Origin: an uncultured bacterium
Lineage (GTDB): Bacteria > Verrucomicrobiota > Kiritimatiellia > PWTM01
Direction: 5' to 3'
DNA length: 33,427 nucleotides
NCBI GenBank assembly: GCA_938005705.1
Contig: CALLML010000073.1
Location: forward strand, 1 to 33,427
Part shown: one piece after another, positions 7,165 through 14,662 of the stretch
Layout of the letters: every line of letters begins with the position of its first letter
Numbering within the stretch: position 1 is the stretch's first letter
The notes under the pieces: generated by a model
The model's input: the letters and a program-made list of their open reading frames with translations, nothing else
Told to the model about the DNA's origin: nothing
Databases searched by the model: none
Position numbers and translations under genes: made by a program

Positions 7165-7812
7165 ATGAAAAAAACGGCTTTGATCAGCGGCGGTCTGGAC
7201 GGCGGCGCGCTCGATTTTGCGCGCGCCCTGGCCAAACAAGGCTATGCGGTTGCGTGGTGCGACATCCCAGAACCAGCGGTGATGGCGCCGCACCTGGCCC
7301 CGCTGAAAACGGAGGGCGCCGGCGTCACCTATGTTTCGGCGGATATTGCTCGCCGCGAGGACCGATTCCAACTGCTGCAGGAAATCCAACAGCGACTGGG
7401 CGGACCCCATCTGTTGGTGCATCTCGTGACGCTGCCATGGGACAAGTTTGCCGACCCTATGGAGATCACCGAAGAAACGTTCGACCTGGCGGCGCGCGCC
7501 CATGTTTACGGCGCTTTTTTCCTTGCCCAATCAGTCGCACGCCGGATGATCGAGCTGCGGGAAACGGATCCCACGTTCCGGGGAATTATCGGTTTCGCCC
7601 TGCCCTCCGACGGTTCGGCCGCCGTATCGGGTGCGGGTCATGTGATCCTGGCCGGTCTGCGGGCTCTCGCAGCGCAGTTTGCGGCGCGTCTGTTGCGCGA
7701 AAATATTGACGTGGTCGAGCTCTCCGCCACGCATCCGGCAGACGCCGAAATCGAGCGAATGCTGCGGCGCTGTGGGCTTGCGCCTGCTTTGCCGGCGCGC
7801 GGGGAAGGATGA
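7165..7812 (+). CDS. SDR-fold protein lacking catalytic motifs
   Basis: This encodes 215 residues, six bases after the oxidoreductase stop. Overall pattern and length match short-chain dehydrogenases: an N-terminal strand-glycine turn ([19 protein letters not shown]), an acidic residue ending the second strand (CDIP), VSADIA before helix C, and [11 protein letters not shown] for helix E. The usual motifs are altered. TGxxxGxG reads [12 protein letters not shown] reads HLVT (residues 86-89), and the YxxxK site falls in [10 protein letters not shown] (155-164) with neither Tyr nor Lys. It is therefore unlikely to work as an ordinary dehydrogenase. It may bind a nucleotide, or act as a regulatory subunit of the Gfo/Idh neighbour. 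The frame is intact. Chorismate synthase starts four bases downstream. Confidence 0.75.
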   Translation: MKKTALISGGLDGGALDFARALAKQGYAVAWCDIPEPAVMAPHLAPLKTEGAGVTYVSADIARREDRFQLLQEIQQRLGGPHLLVHLVTLPWDKFADPMEITEETFDLAARAHVYGAFFLAQSVARRMIELRETDPTFRGIIGFALPSDGSAAVSGAGHVILAGLRALAAQFAARLLRENIDVVELSATHPADAEIERMLRRCGLAPALPARGEG

Positions 7813-7816
7813 GGCG

Positions 7817-8923
7817 ATGTCGAGTGTCTTCGGCATTTTGTTTCGCGTGGCGACGTTCGGCGAATCCCACGGCCGCGCTGTCGGCTGTGTGGTGGACGGC
7901 TGTCCGCCGCGCCTGCCACTCTCGGAGGCGGACATACAGGCACAGCTTGATCGTCGGCGCCCTGGGCAGAGCGCCTTGACCACTCCACGCGGCGAGGCCG
8001 ATCGCGTGACGATTCTTTCCGGCGTGCAGGATGGCGTCACGCTCGGCACGCCGATCGCCCTGCTCGTGGAGAACCGCGACGCCCGACCGGGCGATTACGC
8101 GTCCCTGGCCGATATTCCACGCCCCTCTCATGCTGATTTCACTTATGCGGCGAAGTACGGTCTACGCGCCCGCAGCGGCGGCGGCCGCGCCAGCGCTCGC
8201 GAGACGATCGGGCGTGTTGCCGCCGGAGCGATCGCCGAGAAATGGATGCGCCTGCGTTTCGGAGTGGAAATCATCGCGTGGGTCTCCGCGGTGGGCGAAC
8301 GCGAAGCGCCCGATCGCCGCGAGCAGCCGCCTATGCGGGCGGAAGTGGACCGTTACGACACGCGCGCGCCCGATGCCGAATCCGACGCCGCCTTTCGTGC
8401 CGAAATCGAGGCCGTGCTCGCTGCCCGCGACTCGGTAGGCGGTGTCATCACCTGCGTCTGCCGCGGCGCGCCCGCCGGCTGGGGCGAGCCGGTTTTCGGC
8501 AAACTGGAGGCGGAACTTGCGCGGGCCATGCTCTCCATTCCCGCCGTCAAGGGCTTCGAAATCGGCTCGGGCTTTGCCGGCGCGCACATGCGAGGTTCGG
8601 CCCACAACGACCCTTTCGTGCGCAAGGAGGGGCGGCTGGGTACGGCGACCAACCGCAGCGGCGGCATCCAGGGCGGTATCTCTAATGGCGAGGACATTTG
8701 TTTCCGCGTGGCCTTCAAACCGCCGGCGACCATCGGACAGCCGCAGAAGACGGCGAATTTCAATGGCGAGCCCGTGGTTCTCGAGGCGAAAGGTCGTCAC
8801 GACCCGTGCGTCGTTCCCCGGGCCGTCCCCATCGTGGAATCCATGGCCGCGCTCGTCCTGGCCGACGCCGCACTTCAACAACTCGCGCGGGAGGCCGCGG
8901 GCGGCGATGCTCGCCGTGTCTGA
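7817..8923 (+). CDS. aroC: Chorismate synthase
   Basis: This encodes 368 residues from the ATG at 7817, with AAGGATGAGG just upstream. The family signatures are present in order: [18 protein letters not shown] (residues 15-32), [40 protein letters not shown], and a C-terminal [19 protein letters not shown]. The enzyme makes chorismate from 5-enolpyruvylshikimate 3-phosphate in the cytoplasm, with reduced FMN as a cofactor, as the last step of the shikimate pathway. Its length fits the bacterial family. It is the last gene of the operon that starts at 4946, and it is not beside other aro genes. Such placement is unusual for aroC but not unknown. Confidence 0.97.
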   Translation: MSSVFGILFRVATFGESHGRAVGCVVDGCPPRLPLSEADIQAQLDRRRPGQSALTTPRGEADRVTILSGVQDGVTLGTPIALLVENRDARPGDYASLADIPRPSHADFTYAAKYGLRARSGGGRASARETIGRVAAGAIAEKWMRLRFGVEIIAWVSAVGEREAPDRREQPPMRAEVDRYDTRAPDAESDAAFRAEIEAVLAARDSVGGVITCVCRGAPAGWGEPVFGKLEAELARAMLSIPAVKGFEIGSGFAGAHMRGSAHNDPFVRKEGRLGTATNRSGGIQGGISNGEDICFRVAFKPPATIGQPQKTANFNGEPVVLEAKGRHDPCVVPRAVPIVESMAALVLADAALQQLAREAAGGDARRV

Positions 8924-8996
8924 ACGAAGAGGCGGTCCGCCATTGCCCGATGTCGCAGCAAGGGGATGCCAATGGAAGCCGCGGAACCCGTGACGT

Positions 8997-9896
8997 CTAT
9001 CGAAGGGCGTCCACAGCCGCGCGGATAGCGCGAATGTGGGCGGGCGTGGTGCCGCAGCATCCGCCGATGAGTGTGGCGCCAGCCTCGATCCATTCAGGAA
9101 CGCGGGCGGCCATCTCTTCAGGTGTTTCCGGAAACACGGGCGCGCCGTCCGGGCCGGAATGCGGCACGCCGGCGTTGGCTTGCACGAGGATCGGCACGCC
9201 GGGATGCGCCGCGCGCAGCCGTCGAATCACCTCGGTCATGTAGGTGCTGCCTTTACCGCAGTTGGCGCCGATGACTTCCGCCCCCGCCGCCAGTGCGGCG
9301 GCGGCCGCCTCCTCCGGCGTTGTGCCCATCATCGTGCGATAATCGCCCTGCACGGTCGGTTCGAAGACGAACGTGCAAAAGATCACGCAGCCCGTATGCA
9401 CCCTCGCCTCTCGAACGGCAATGGCGGCCTCGTCCGTCGCGCTCATCGTCTCCACGCAAAGGGCGTCGGCGCCGCCCCGCGCCAGCGCCACGGCCTGCTC
9501 GCGGAACACCTCGGCCAGTTCATCCTCCGTCGTGTCCTCCATGAGAAGCAAGCGGCCGGTCGGCCCCATGGAGCCGGCGACCCATCGATCCGATCCCGCG
9601 CCCTCGCGCGAGAGGCGCGCTGCGGTTTCGTTGATCTCGGCGCACCGGTTCGCCAGACCATAATGCTCGAGTTTTAGCCGGTTGCCGCCGAAACTGTTGG
9701 TTCCCACGATCTCCGCGCCTACCTTCGCATAGGCGCGCGCAACGGCGGCGACCGTCTCCGGCTTTTCAAGATTCCACCGTTCCGGGCACTCGCCGGCGGG
9801 CAATCCCATACGGATCAGTTGCGTACCCCATGCGCCGTCGCACACCAGCGGATGACCGCGAGTCAATGCCTCTTGAAGACATTTTACTTCATTCAT
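8997..9896 (-). CDS. Homocysteine S-methyltransferase-type protein
   Basis: This encodes 299 residues from the ATG at 9896. It is a single Hcy-binding (pfam02574-type) TIM barrel as in the N-terminal module of MetH, BHMT and MmuM. CDGAWGTQL (residues 19-27), GTNSFGGNR, GPTGRLL, IGANCG with C213, and GGCCG with C280-C281 supply the three zinc-binding cysteines. It would bind homocysteine thiolate on zinc and accept a methyl group. No folate, cobalamin or activation domain is attached, so the methyl donor could be S-methylmethionine, a betaine, or a corrinoid partner. The MttB-family gene at 2196 makes a methylamine-type donor possible, but this is inference. It lies 38 bases downstream of tRNA-Leu. 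Confidence 0.9.
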   Translation of the reverse strand: MNEVKCLQEALTRGHPLVCDGAWGTQLIRMGLPAGECPERWNLEKPETVAAVARAYAKVGAEIVGTNSFGGNRLKLEHYGLANRCAEINETAARLSREGAGSDRWVAGSMGPTGRLLLMEDTTEDELAEVFREQAVALARGGADALCVETMSATDEAAIAVREARVHTGCVIFCTFVFEPTVQGDYRTMMGTTPEEAAAAALAAGAEVIGANCGKGSTYMTEVIRRLRAAHPGVPILVQANAGVPHSGPDGAPVFPETPEEMAARVPEWIEAGATLIGGCCGTTPAHIRAIRAAVDALR

Positions 9897-9934
9897 GAGT
9901 GCTGCGCGCGCCCTCCCTGAAGTCCGCTCGAAAT

Positions 9935-10020
9935 TGGTGCCGGAGGAGGGAGTCGAACCCACACGGTGTTGCCACCGGCAGATTTTGAGTCTGCTGCGTC
10001 TTCCATTCCGCCACTCCGGC
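9935..10020 (-). tRNA. tRNA-Leu (anticodon CAA)
   Basis: Read on the minus strand, the acceptor arm GCCGGAG pairs fully with CTCCGGC, followed by A and an encoded CCA (9937-9935). The anticodon stem GCAGA/TCTGC encloses CTCAAAA, giving anticodon CAA, which reads UUG. A long variable arm (CGGTGGCAACACCG) is typical of leucine tRNAs. The T arm reads GGGTTCGACTCCC. All expected parts are intact. Confidence 0.96.
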
Positions 10021-10033
10021 GCTGACAGAAATT

Positions 10034-10231
10034 AAAACCCGACCGCGGCGACAATGGCAAGCGCGAAGCCGGGTTTTTGATGGCCCGCGCCGTGCCAGCG
10101 GCGCCAAACAGCCCGGCCCAACCCATCTTGCGGCGGCGAAGGGACTCGCCGCCCCACCATTATTGTCGCCTTTTTGCCGTCCCCGTGTAGGCCGCCTTGG
10201 TCGGTCTGTTCCGGGCGAACTGAAAACCCGG
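10034..10231 (+). promoter_or_regulatory. Candidate structured leader with alternative pairings
   Basis: This lies in the 311-base gap before the SNF transporter. An outer stem GGCGACAAT (10047-10055) with ATTGTCGCC (10162-10170) is followed at once by TTTTT (10171-10175). It encloses two hairpins: GCGCCG/CGGCGC (10087-10104) and GGCGGCGA/TCGCCGCC (10132-10153). CCGGGTTTT (10069-10077) can pair either with AAAACCCG (10034-10041) or with AAAACCCGG (10223-10231). That choice is the architecture of an attenuator or riboswitch. No known riboswitch consensus was recognised. On the minus strand the same DNA is the upstream region of tRNA-Leu. Confidence 0.35.
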
Positions 10232-10331
10232 TGGAATTCACGGCCTGGACCCATCGGCCCCGAAGCCCGGAGCTTGCGCGGCATTGAATGCTCCGTTATA
10301 CATTCCGGTTCATACGGCGGGAGAGCGGAAT

Positions 10332-11987
10332 ATGTCCGAAACGACATTGAAACCGCGTGAGCACTGGAGCGGATCGCTGGGATTCATTCTGGCGGCTGCC
10401 GGTTCGGCCATCGGCCTCGGCAACATCTGGAAATTTCCTTATATCACCGGCGAAAACGGTGGCGGGGCCTTCGTGTTGGTCTATCTGTTGTGCATTGCGA
10501 TCATCGGTCTGCCAGTGATGATCTGCGAGATTGCCGTGGGACGCCGCACTCAGCGCAATCCGGTGGGTGCATTCCACGAGCTGAGTCCGCCGACGTCGCT
10601 GGTGGCGCACGGAATCGGGCTGGCCGTTCTGCTCACGGGTCTTTCCCTGTTGGTTTTTCGCACGTGGGGATGGGGCGTGGTGCTGACCGTGCTCGGTCTA
10701 TTGATTTTCCGCTTCGGGTGGACGGTCGCCGGATTTATGGGGGTCTTGGCAGGCTTCACTATTCTCTCGTTCTACAGCGTGGTGGCGGGTTGGACCATCG
10801 GTTACATCGTGGAGGCCCTCGCCGGCCGGCTGCGGTTCGCCGAAGTCGCCGAGGCCGAGTCATTTTTCGGGACGTTCATGCAGGATCCGCGCTGGGCCAT
10901 TGGCTGCCATCTGGTCTTCATGGCCATGTGCGTGGCCATCGTTTACGGAGGCGTCCGCAAAGGCATCGAGCGCTGGTCAAAAATTCTGATGCCGCTTTTG
11001 CTGCTGTTGATCATGGCCCTCATCATCCGCTCGGTCACGCTGCCCGGCGCCGTCGAGGGCGTGCGGTTCTTTCTGCGGCCCGATTTCAGTCGGATCAACG
11101 CGCACAGCATACTGGTGGCGCTCGGCCACGCTTTCTTTTCCCTCAGCCTCGGCATGGGGGCGATGATCACCTACGGCAGCTATATGGACCGCGACCAAAA
11201 CATCCTCGGCGCGGCTTTTTCGATCGTCGTGTTGGACACGCTCATTGCGCTGATGGCGGGTTTCGCCATCTTCCCGGCGGTGTTCGCTTACGGATTCCGT
11301 CCCGGCGCAGGTCCGGGCCTTGTGTTCATTGTGCTCCCAACGGTCTTTCACCGCATGCCGCTGGGCATTTTCTGGGCCGCCCTCTTTTTCGTCCTGCTGC
11401 TGATTGCCGCACTGACCTCCGGCATCAGTCTTCTGGAGGTCGTCACCGCCTTCTTTGTGGATGAGCGTAAATGGCCCCGGCATCGCGCCGCGCTCGTCCT
11501 CGGTGCGGCCATCGCGTTGCTCGGCGTTCTTTGCGCCGTCAGCGTGGCCGACTGGTCCCGCCTGGCCGCGCTGCAGACAACGCTGACGTGGGCCTTCGGC
11601 ACGGCACGCGACTCGTTCTTCGACCTGATGGACCACATTTCGTCGAATTGGCTGTTGCCGCTGGGCGGGCTGCTGATCAGCGTGTTTGTCGGGTGGATCT
11701 GGGGCACGAAACGCGCGGTGGACGAAATCCGTCACGGATCGCAGAACTTTGCCGACGTCCATCTCGTGAGTTTGCTGGCGGGCCTGAAGGATGATCCCTC
11801 ACACAACGCCTCGGTGCACATTGTCACGCTCGCTTCGCTCTGGGGCATTTTCATCCGATTCATCAGTCCCGTGGCGGTCCTGATCGCGTTTCTTCACACG
11901 GTGGGATGGCTGGATTTCAAGTCGTCGCCGCCGGAGATGCCGCCGCCGGCGACTGAGGCGCCGGCCTGGCCGTCCGCAGCGGAATGA
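10332..11987 (+). CDS. SNF-family (NSS) sodium-dependent transporter
   Basis: This encodes 551 residues from the ATG at 10332. TM1 has the neurotransmitter:sodium symporter signature GSAIGLGNIWKFPY (residues 24-37), with the unwound sodium/substrate site, followed by ENGGGAF and TM2 ending MICEIAVGRR. ILSFYSVVAGW marks TM3, SLSLGMGAMITYGSYM is the TM6-type segment, and ALTSGISLLEVVTAF corresponds to TM8. The family imports amino acids or related amines with sodium. Between TM2 and TM3 is an extra segment (about 88-132) with two hydrophobic stretches not found in LeuT. The C-terminus has a further helix pair and a proline-rich tail. The substrate cannot be told from sequence. Paired palindromes follow the gene. 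Confidence 0.92.
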   Translation: MSETTLKPREHWSGSLGFILAAAGSAIGLGNIWKFPYITGENGGGAFVLVYLLCIAIIGLPVMICEIAVGRRTQRNPVGAFHELSPPTSLVAHGIGLAVLLTGLSLLVFRTWGWGVVLTVLGLLIFRFGWTVAGFMGVLAGFTILSFYSVVAGWTIGYIVEALAGRLRFAEVAEAESFFGTFMQDPRWAIGCHLVFMAMCVAIVYGGVRKGIERWSKILMPLLLLLIMALIIRSVTLPGAVEGVRFFLRPDFSRINAHSILVALGHAFFSLSLGMGAMITYGSYMDRDQNILGAAFSIVVLDTLIALMAGFAIFPAVFAYGFRPGAGPGLVFIVLPTVFHRMPLGIFWAALFFVLLLIAALTSGISLLEVVTAFFVDERKWPRHRAALVLGAAIALLGVLCAVSVADWSRLAALQTTLTWAFGTARDSFFDLMDHISSNWLLPLGGLLISVFVGWIWGTKRAVDEIRHGSQNFADVHLVSLLAGLKDDPSHNASVHIVTLASLWGIFIRFISPVAVLIAFLHTVGWLDFKSSPPEMPPPATEAPAWPSAAE

Positions 11988-11995
11988 CCGTGTTT

Positions 11996-12056
11996 TTCCA
12001 AGCCTTGGAAGCCCGTGGCCCTGAATTTTCCAAGCCTTGGAAAAAAGGGGTTTTTT
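11996..12056. repeat. Palindromic intergenic repeat, copies 2 and 3, with possible terminator
   Basis: Two identical palindromes TTCCAAGCCTTGGAA lie at 11996-12010 and 12028-12042, separated by 17 bases. Each can fold with a GCC loop. The second is flanked by extra T and A, giving TTTTCCAA/TTGGAAAA, and is followed by a GGGG spacer and TTTTTT (12051-12056). The pair starts eight bases after the transporter stop and may end its transcript. The same core as at 187-201 shows it is a dispersed element and not simply a local hairpin. Confidence 0.75.
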
Positions 12057-12139
12057 CATCGTGTGGGGCGCGCCAGAGGCAGATCCATCTCCCTTTGAAA
12101 TGCGCCCCTGTTCGGCCGGGACGGCGGAACGATTCGGTA

Positions 12140-12168
12140 TTGCATTTGCATCTGGCCAGAAATAGGGT
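12140..12168 (+). promoter_or_regulatory. Candidate promoter of the TPP riboswitch transcript
   Basis: TTGCAT (12140-12145) is followed by a 17-base spacer and TAGGGT (12163-12168). A second register, TTGCAT (12146-12151) with TAATTT (12168-12173) and a 16-base spacer, is equally plausible. Either would place the transcript start just ahead of the aptamer. The boxes match the consensus only moderately. Confidence 0.35.
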
Positions 12169-12182
12169 AATTTACCGTTAGT

Positions 12183-12273
12183 GTAACGGGGGAGGCTGTA
12201 GGTCAGCCTGAGAGTCTTGCAGGAAGCAAGAGACCCCTTGAACCTGATCTGGGCAATGCCAGCGTAGGGAGAT
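12183..12273 (+). promoter_or_regulatory. TPP (THI-box) riboswitch
   Basis: The conserved aptamer elements are present in order: GGGGGAGG then GGCTG/CAGCC, CTGAGA (12208-12213), a short arm TCTTGC/GCAAGA, ACCCCTTGAACCTGATCTGG, and CAATGCCAGCGTAGGGA. These match the thiamin pyrophosphate riboswitch consensus closely. The ribosome-binding sequence AGGGAGA (12266-12272) is part of the closing P1 strand, five bases before the start codon of the next gene. No terminator fits between, so control is probably at translation: ligand binding would hide the ribosome site. Confidence 0.95.
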
Positions 12274-12277
12274 TGAC

Positions 12278-13066
12278 ATGCAACTCGCTCACACGTCGGA
12301 ATCCGCCGTATCGCGCGCTATTCTTCGATCCTTTGTGGAAGGGATCGAACCGTACCTTCAATCGCAGGCCATCATCGTCGGCAGCGGTCCCAGCGGCCTT
12401 ATGGCCGCGTACGACCTCGGTCGCGCCGGCGTGAAAACCCTGCTGATCGAAAACAACAATTACTTGGGAGGAGGCTTCTGGATCGGGGGCTTTCTCATGA
12501 ATACGGTGACGTTTCGAGCGCCCGCCGAAACAATCCTGAGCGAATTCGGAATCCCTTTTCGGATGGTCGCCTCCGAACTGGCGGTGGCGTCCGGTCCGCT
12601 GGCCTGCGCGAAATTGATCGCAGCCGCGTGTGAAACCGGAATTCAGGTGTTGAATATGGCCCGGGTGGAGGACGTAATTTGGAAACAGGACCGCGTGGCG
12701 GGCGTGGTGGTCAATTGGTCTCCCGTGGCCGGCCTTCCCCGCCAGATCACCTGCGTGGATCCGATCGCGTTCGAAGCGGAGGTCGTCATTGACGCCACCG
12801 GACACGAGGCGCGGGTTTGTCGCTGTTTGGAACGTCGCAAGCTGCTTTCCATGACCACCGACTGCGGCCCCATGAATATCGCCGAATCGGAAGAGGCGGT
12901 GATCGCTCGTACGGGGGAAGTTCTTCCCGGTCTGATCCTCGCCGGCATGGCCGTGGCCACATGTTTCGGACTTCCCCGTATGGGGCCGACCTTTGCCGCC
13001 ATGTTGTATTCAGGACGAGCCGCCGCCCGCCAAGCCCTGGAGCGATTGTCTGCTTCCCGGTCATAG
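12278..13066 (+). CDS. thi4: Thi4-type thiamine thiazole synthase
   Basis: This encodes 262 residues. The dinucleotide-binding loop IIVGSGPSGLMAAYDL (32-47) is followed by IENNNYLGGGFWIGGFL (57-73), DATGHEARV (172-180), and the C-terminal signature PRMGPTFAAM (233-242), all typical of Thi4. Thi4 makes the ADP-thiazole precursor of thiamin from NAD and glycine. Yeast-type enzymes sacrifice an active-site cysteine as sulfur source; many archaeal and anaerobic bacterial ones use sulfide instead. Cysteines at C181 and C183 fall close to the sulfur-donor position, but their register cannot be settled by eye. The TPP riboswitch directly upstream strongly supports a role in thiamin synthesis. The adjacent minus-strand alr gene is convergent. 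Confidence 0.92.
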   Translation: MQLAHTSESAVSRAILRSFVEGIEPYLQSQAIIVGSGPSGLMAAYDLGRAGVKTLLIENNNYLGGGFWIGGFLMNTVTFRAPAETILSEFGIPFRMVASELAVASGPLACAKLIAAACETGIQVLNMARVEDVIWKQDRVAGVVVNWSPVAGLPRQITCVDPIAFEAEVVIDATGHEARVCRCLERRKLLSMTTDCGPMNIAESEEAVIARTGEVLPGLILAGMAVATCFGLPRMGPTFAAMLYSGRAAARQALERLSASRS

Positions 13067-13171
13067 CAGAGGGCCGAGGTGGCGAATATGCGCAAGGCAC
13101 GGCGGCCAATGGCGTCCGCCCGCCCCGTCTCAGGGTCATGGACGCCGCCGGACGCGATGGCGGCCGCATGG

Positions 13172-14311
13172 TCATCCGCCCACGGGCCATCGTGGAAGAT
13201 GGGGAAAAATACGGGTGACAATCTCGTACGGAATCGTGTCGCACAGCTGGGCCAGTTCGTCGGCCCAGACCTCGACATGGCCCTGTCGCCCGATCAGCAC
13301 GGCTTCCTCGCCGACGGCGATGTCGGCGTCGGGGCCTGCGTCCACCGCCGTCCAATTCATGCTCACGCGTCCGAGCACCGGACATCGCCGACCGCCGAGG
13401 AGCACGACGCCCTTCCCGCTGAGCGCGCGCGGATATCCATCCGCATAGCCAACCGCGAGGATAGCCAGCGTGGTCGGGCGGGGGGTGATGAATGTGCTGT
13501 CATAGCCGACGGGGAAACCCGCCGGCACGCGTCGCGCCTGAACAACGCGGGTTTTCCACTGGAGAACGGGGCGAGTGTAAAATCGTCCGTCTGGCGAGTC
13601 GGCGCCGTAGCCGTAGAGGGCGAGACCTGGGCGGACGCCGTCAAAATCCCATTCCGGATGCAACAGAAAGGCTCGGCTATTGGACGCATGTCGGAAAAGG
13701 CGGCGCCCCGCCCGACGGTCGAGCGCGTCGGCGACGGCTCGAAATCTCTCGATCTGGCGCGCCGCCGGATCGTCCGCCTCCCCCGTCACACGCGCGAAGT
13801 GGGTAAAGACGCCGACCGGATCGAGTCCCGGCAGGTCGAACAGCGCTGCGGCATCCGCCGCCGCGGTCTCCCATGAGAAGCCGAGACGCCCCATGCCGGT
13901 ATCCACCTTGATATGCGCCGGCAGTTGGCGGCCGGCGCGTGTGGCCGCCTCCGACAACGCGCGGCCGTGTTCAAAGCTCACGATCGAAACGGTGACGCGG
14001 CATTCCAGCAGAGTGGGCACGCTTTCCGGCGGCGCGGCGCCGAGCAGCAATATCCAGGCTTCCGGCACGGCGGTACGCACGTTTTCCGCTTCATGAACAT
14101 GGGCCACCGCCAACCGGCGCACACCCTCCTGCGCAGCGGCGCGTGCGACAATCCCGTCGCCATGGCCATAGGCGTCTGCCTTGACGACCAGGATCGGCTC
14201 GGCGCGACCGGCGAGGGCGTCTTGGAACGCGCGGATATTCGCCCGGAGGGCGTTGAGATCGATCTCGACCCAGGACGGAGGGGTAGCGATTTCTGATTTT
14301 CGGTGTGTCAT
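13172..14311 (-). CDS. alr: Alanine racemase
   Basis: This encodes 379 residues from the ATG at 14311; the frame extends further upstream without homology. It has the fold-type III PLP barrel: VEIDLNALRANI (15-26), VVKADAYGHG (42-51) with PLP lysine K44, HIKVDTGMGRLGF, and GVRPGLALYGYG. The second catalytic base is Y270 in VGYDSTF, followed by LAVGYADGYPR and LGRVSMNWTAVD. The enzyme interconverts L- and D-alanine in the cytoplasm to supply D-Ala for peptidoglycan. The length is standard. It diverges from ileS across a 351-base gap and converges on thi4 across 105 bases. A VanX-like dipeptidase and an S66 peptidase elsewhere in the window act on products of the same pathway. Confidence 0.95.
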   Translation of the reverse strand: MTHRKSEIATPPSWVEIDLNALRANIRAFQDALAGRAEPILVVKADAYGHGDGIVARAAAQEGVRRLAVAHVHEAENVRTAVPEAWILLLGAAPPESVPTLLECRVTVSIVSFEHGRALSEAATRAGRQLPAHIKVDTGMGRLGFSWETAAADAAALFDLPGLDPVGVFTHFARVTGEADDPAARQIERFRAVADALDRRAGRRLFRHASNSRAFLLHPEWDFDGVRPGLALYGYGADSPDGRFYTRPVLQWKTRVVQARRVPAGFPVGYDSTFITPRPTTLAILAVGYADGYPRALSGKGVVLLGGRRCPVLGRVSMNWTAVDAGPDADIAVGEEAVLIGRQGHVEVWADELAQLCDTIPYEIVTRIFPHLPRWPVGG

Positions 14312-14662
14312 GACGAGGCGGAAGCCTAGCGCGCGGCTCGTCGTTGGCAAAGGCCAAAGCGAGACCGATGAGGCAGCGCCCCCCCCCGCTGCAATATCTC
14401 GTCCCGGAAACGGATGGGCACGGAGAATCAAAATATTGCCTGTCCCTAAACGCTCCTAAACCCTCACATACCTCCTCTGTATTCGGGGTTTCAATGTGTA
14501 CACAGACGAGCTGGGCAAACCCGTAAGCTGACTTTTATGCCCTTGCCAATATCCACATCGGCCGGAAGGAGGTTGCCGTCAGGCCGGCATAGCCGGCGCT
14601 TGCGGCAGGCCGCCGGCTGTCATAAAGTGGCGCGGTTTTCTATCAGATGCGAGGGGACAGCG
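14312..14662. other. Divergent intergenic region between alr and ileS
   Basis: This 351-base gap must hold the 5' signals of both genes. It contains a hairpin GCAGCG/CGCTGC (14373-14378, 14387-14392) whose loop and flank are a run of nine C (14379-14387). A perfect palindrome TGTGTACACA lies at 14495-14504. Close to ileS, GCCGGC-rich inverted repeats lie between about 14580 and 14625. No T-box motif AGGGTGGNACCGCG is present, so classical T-box control of ileS is not supported. I could not fix a convincing promoter on either strand. Confidence 0.5.

Noticed and set aside
9897-9934. Cobalamin or SAM riboswitch ahead of the homocysteine methyltransferase-type gene
   Set aside because: Only 38 bases separate the gene from tRNA-Leu, too few for either aptamer.
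13067-13171. Extra coding sequence between thi4 and alr
   Set aside because: The 105-base gap has open frames on both strands but none has a start, ribosome site or recognisable motif.
14505-14662. T-box leader upstream of ileS
   Set aside because: The T-box sequence AGGGTGGNACCGCG and a specifier-loop/antiterminator layout are not found.
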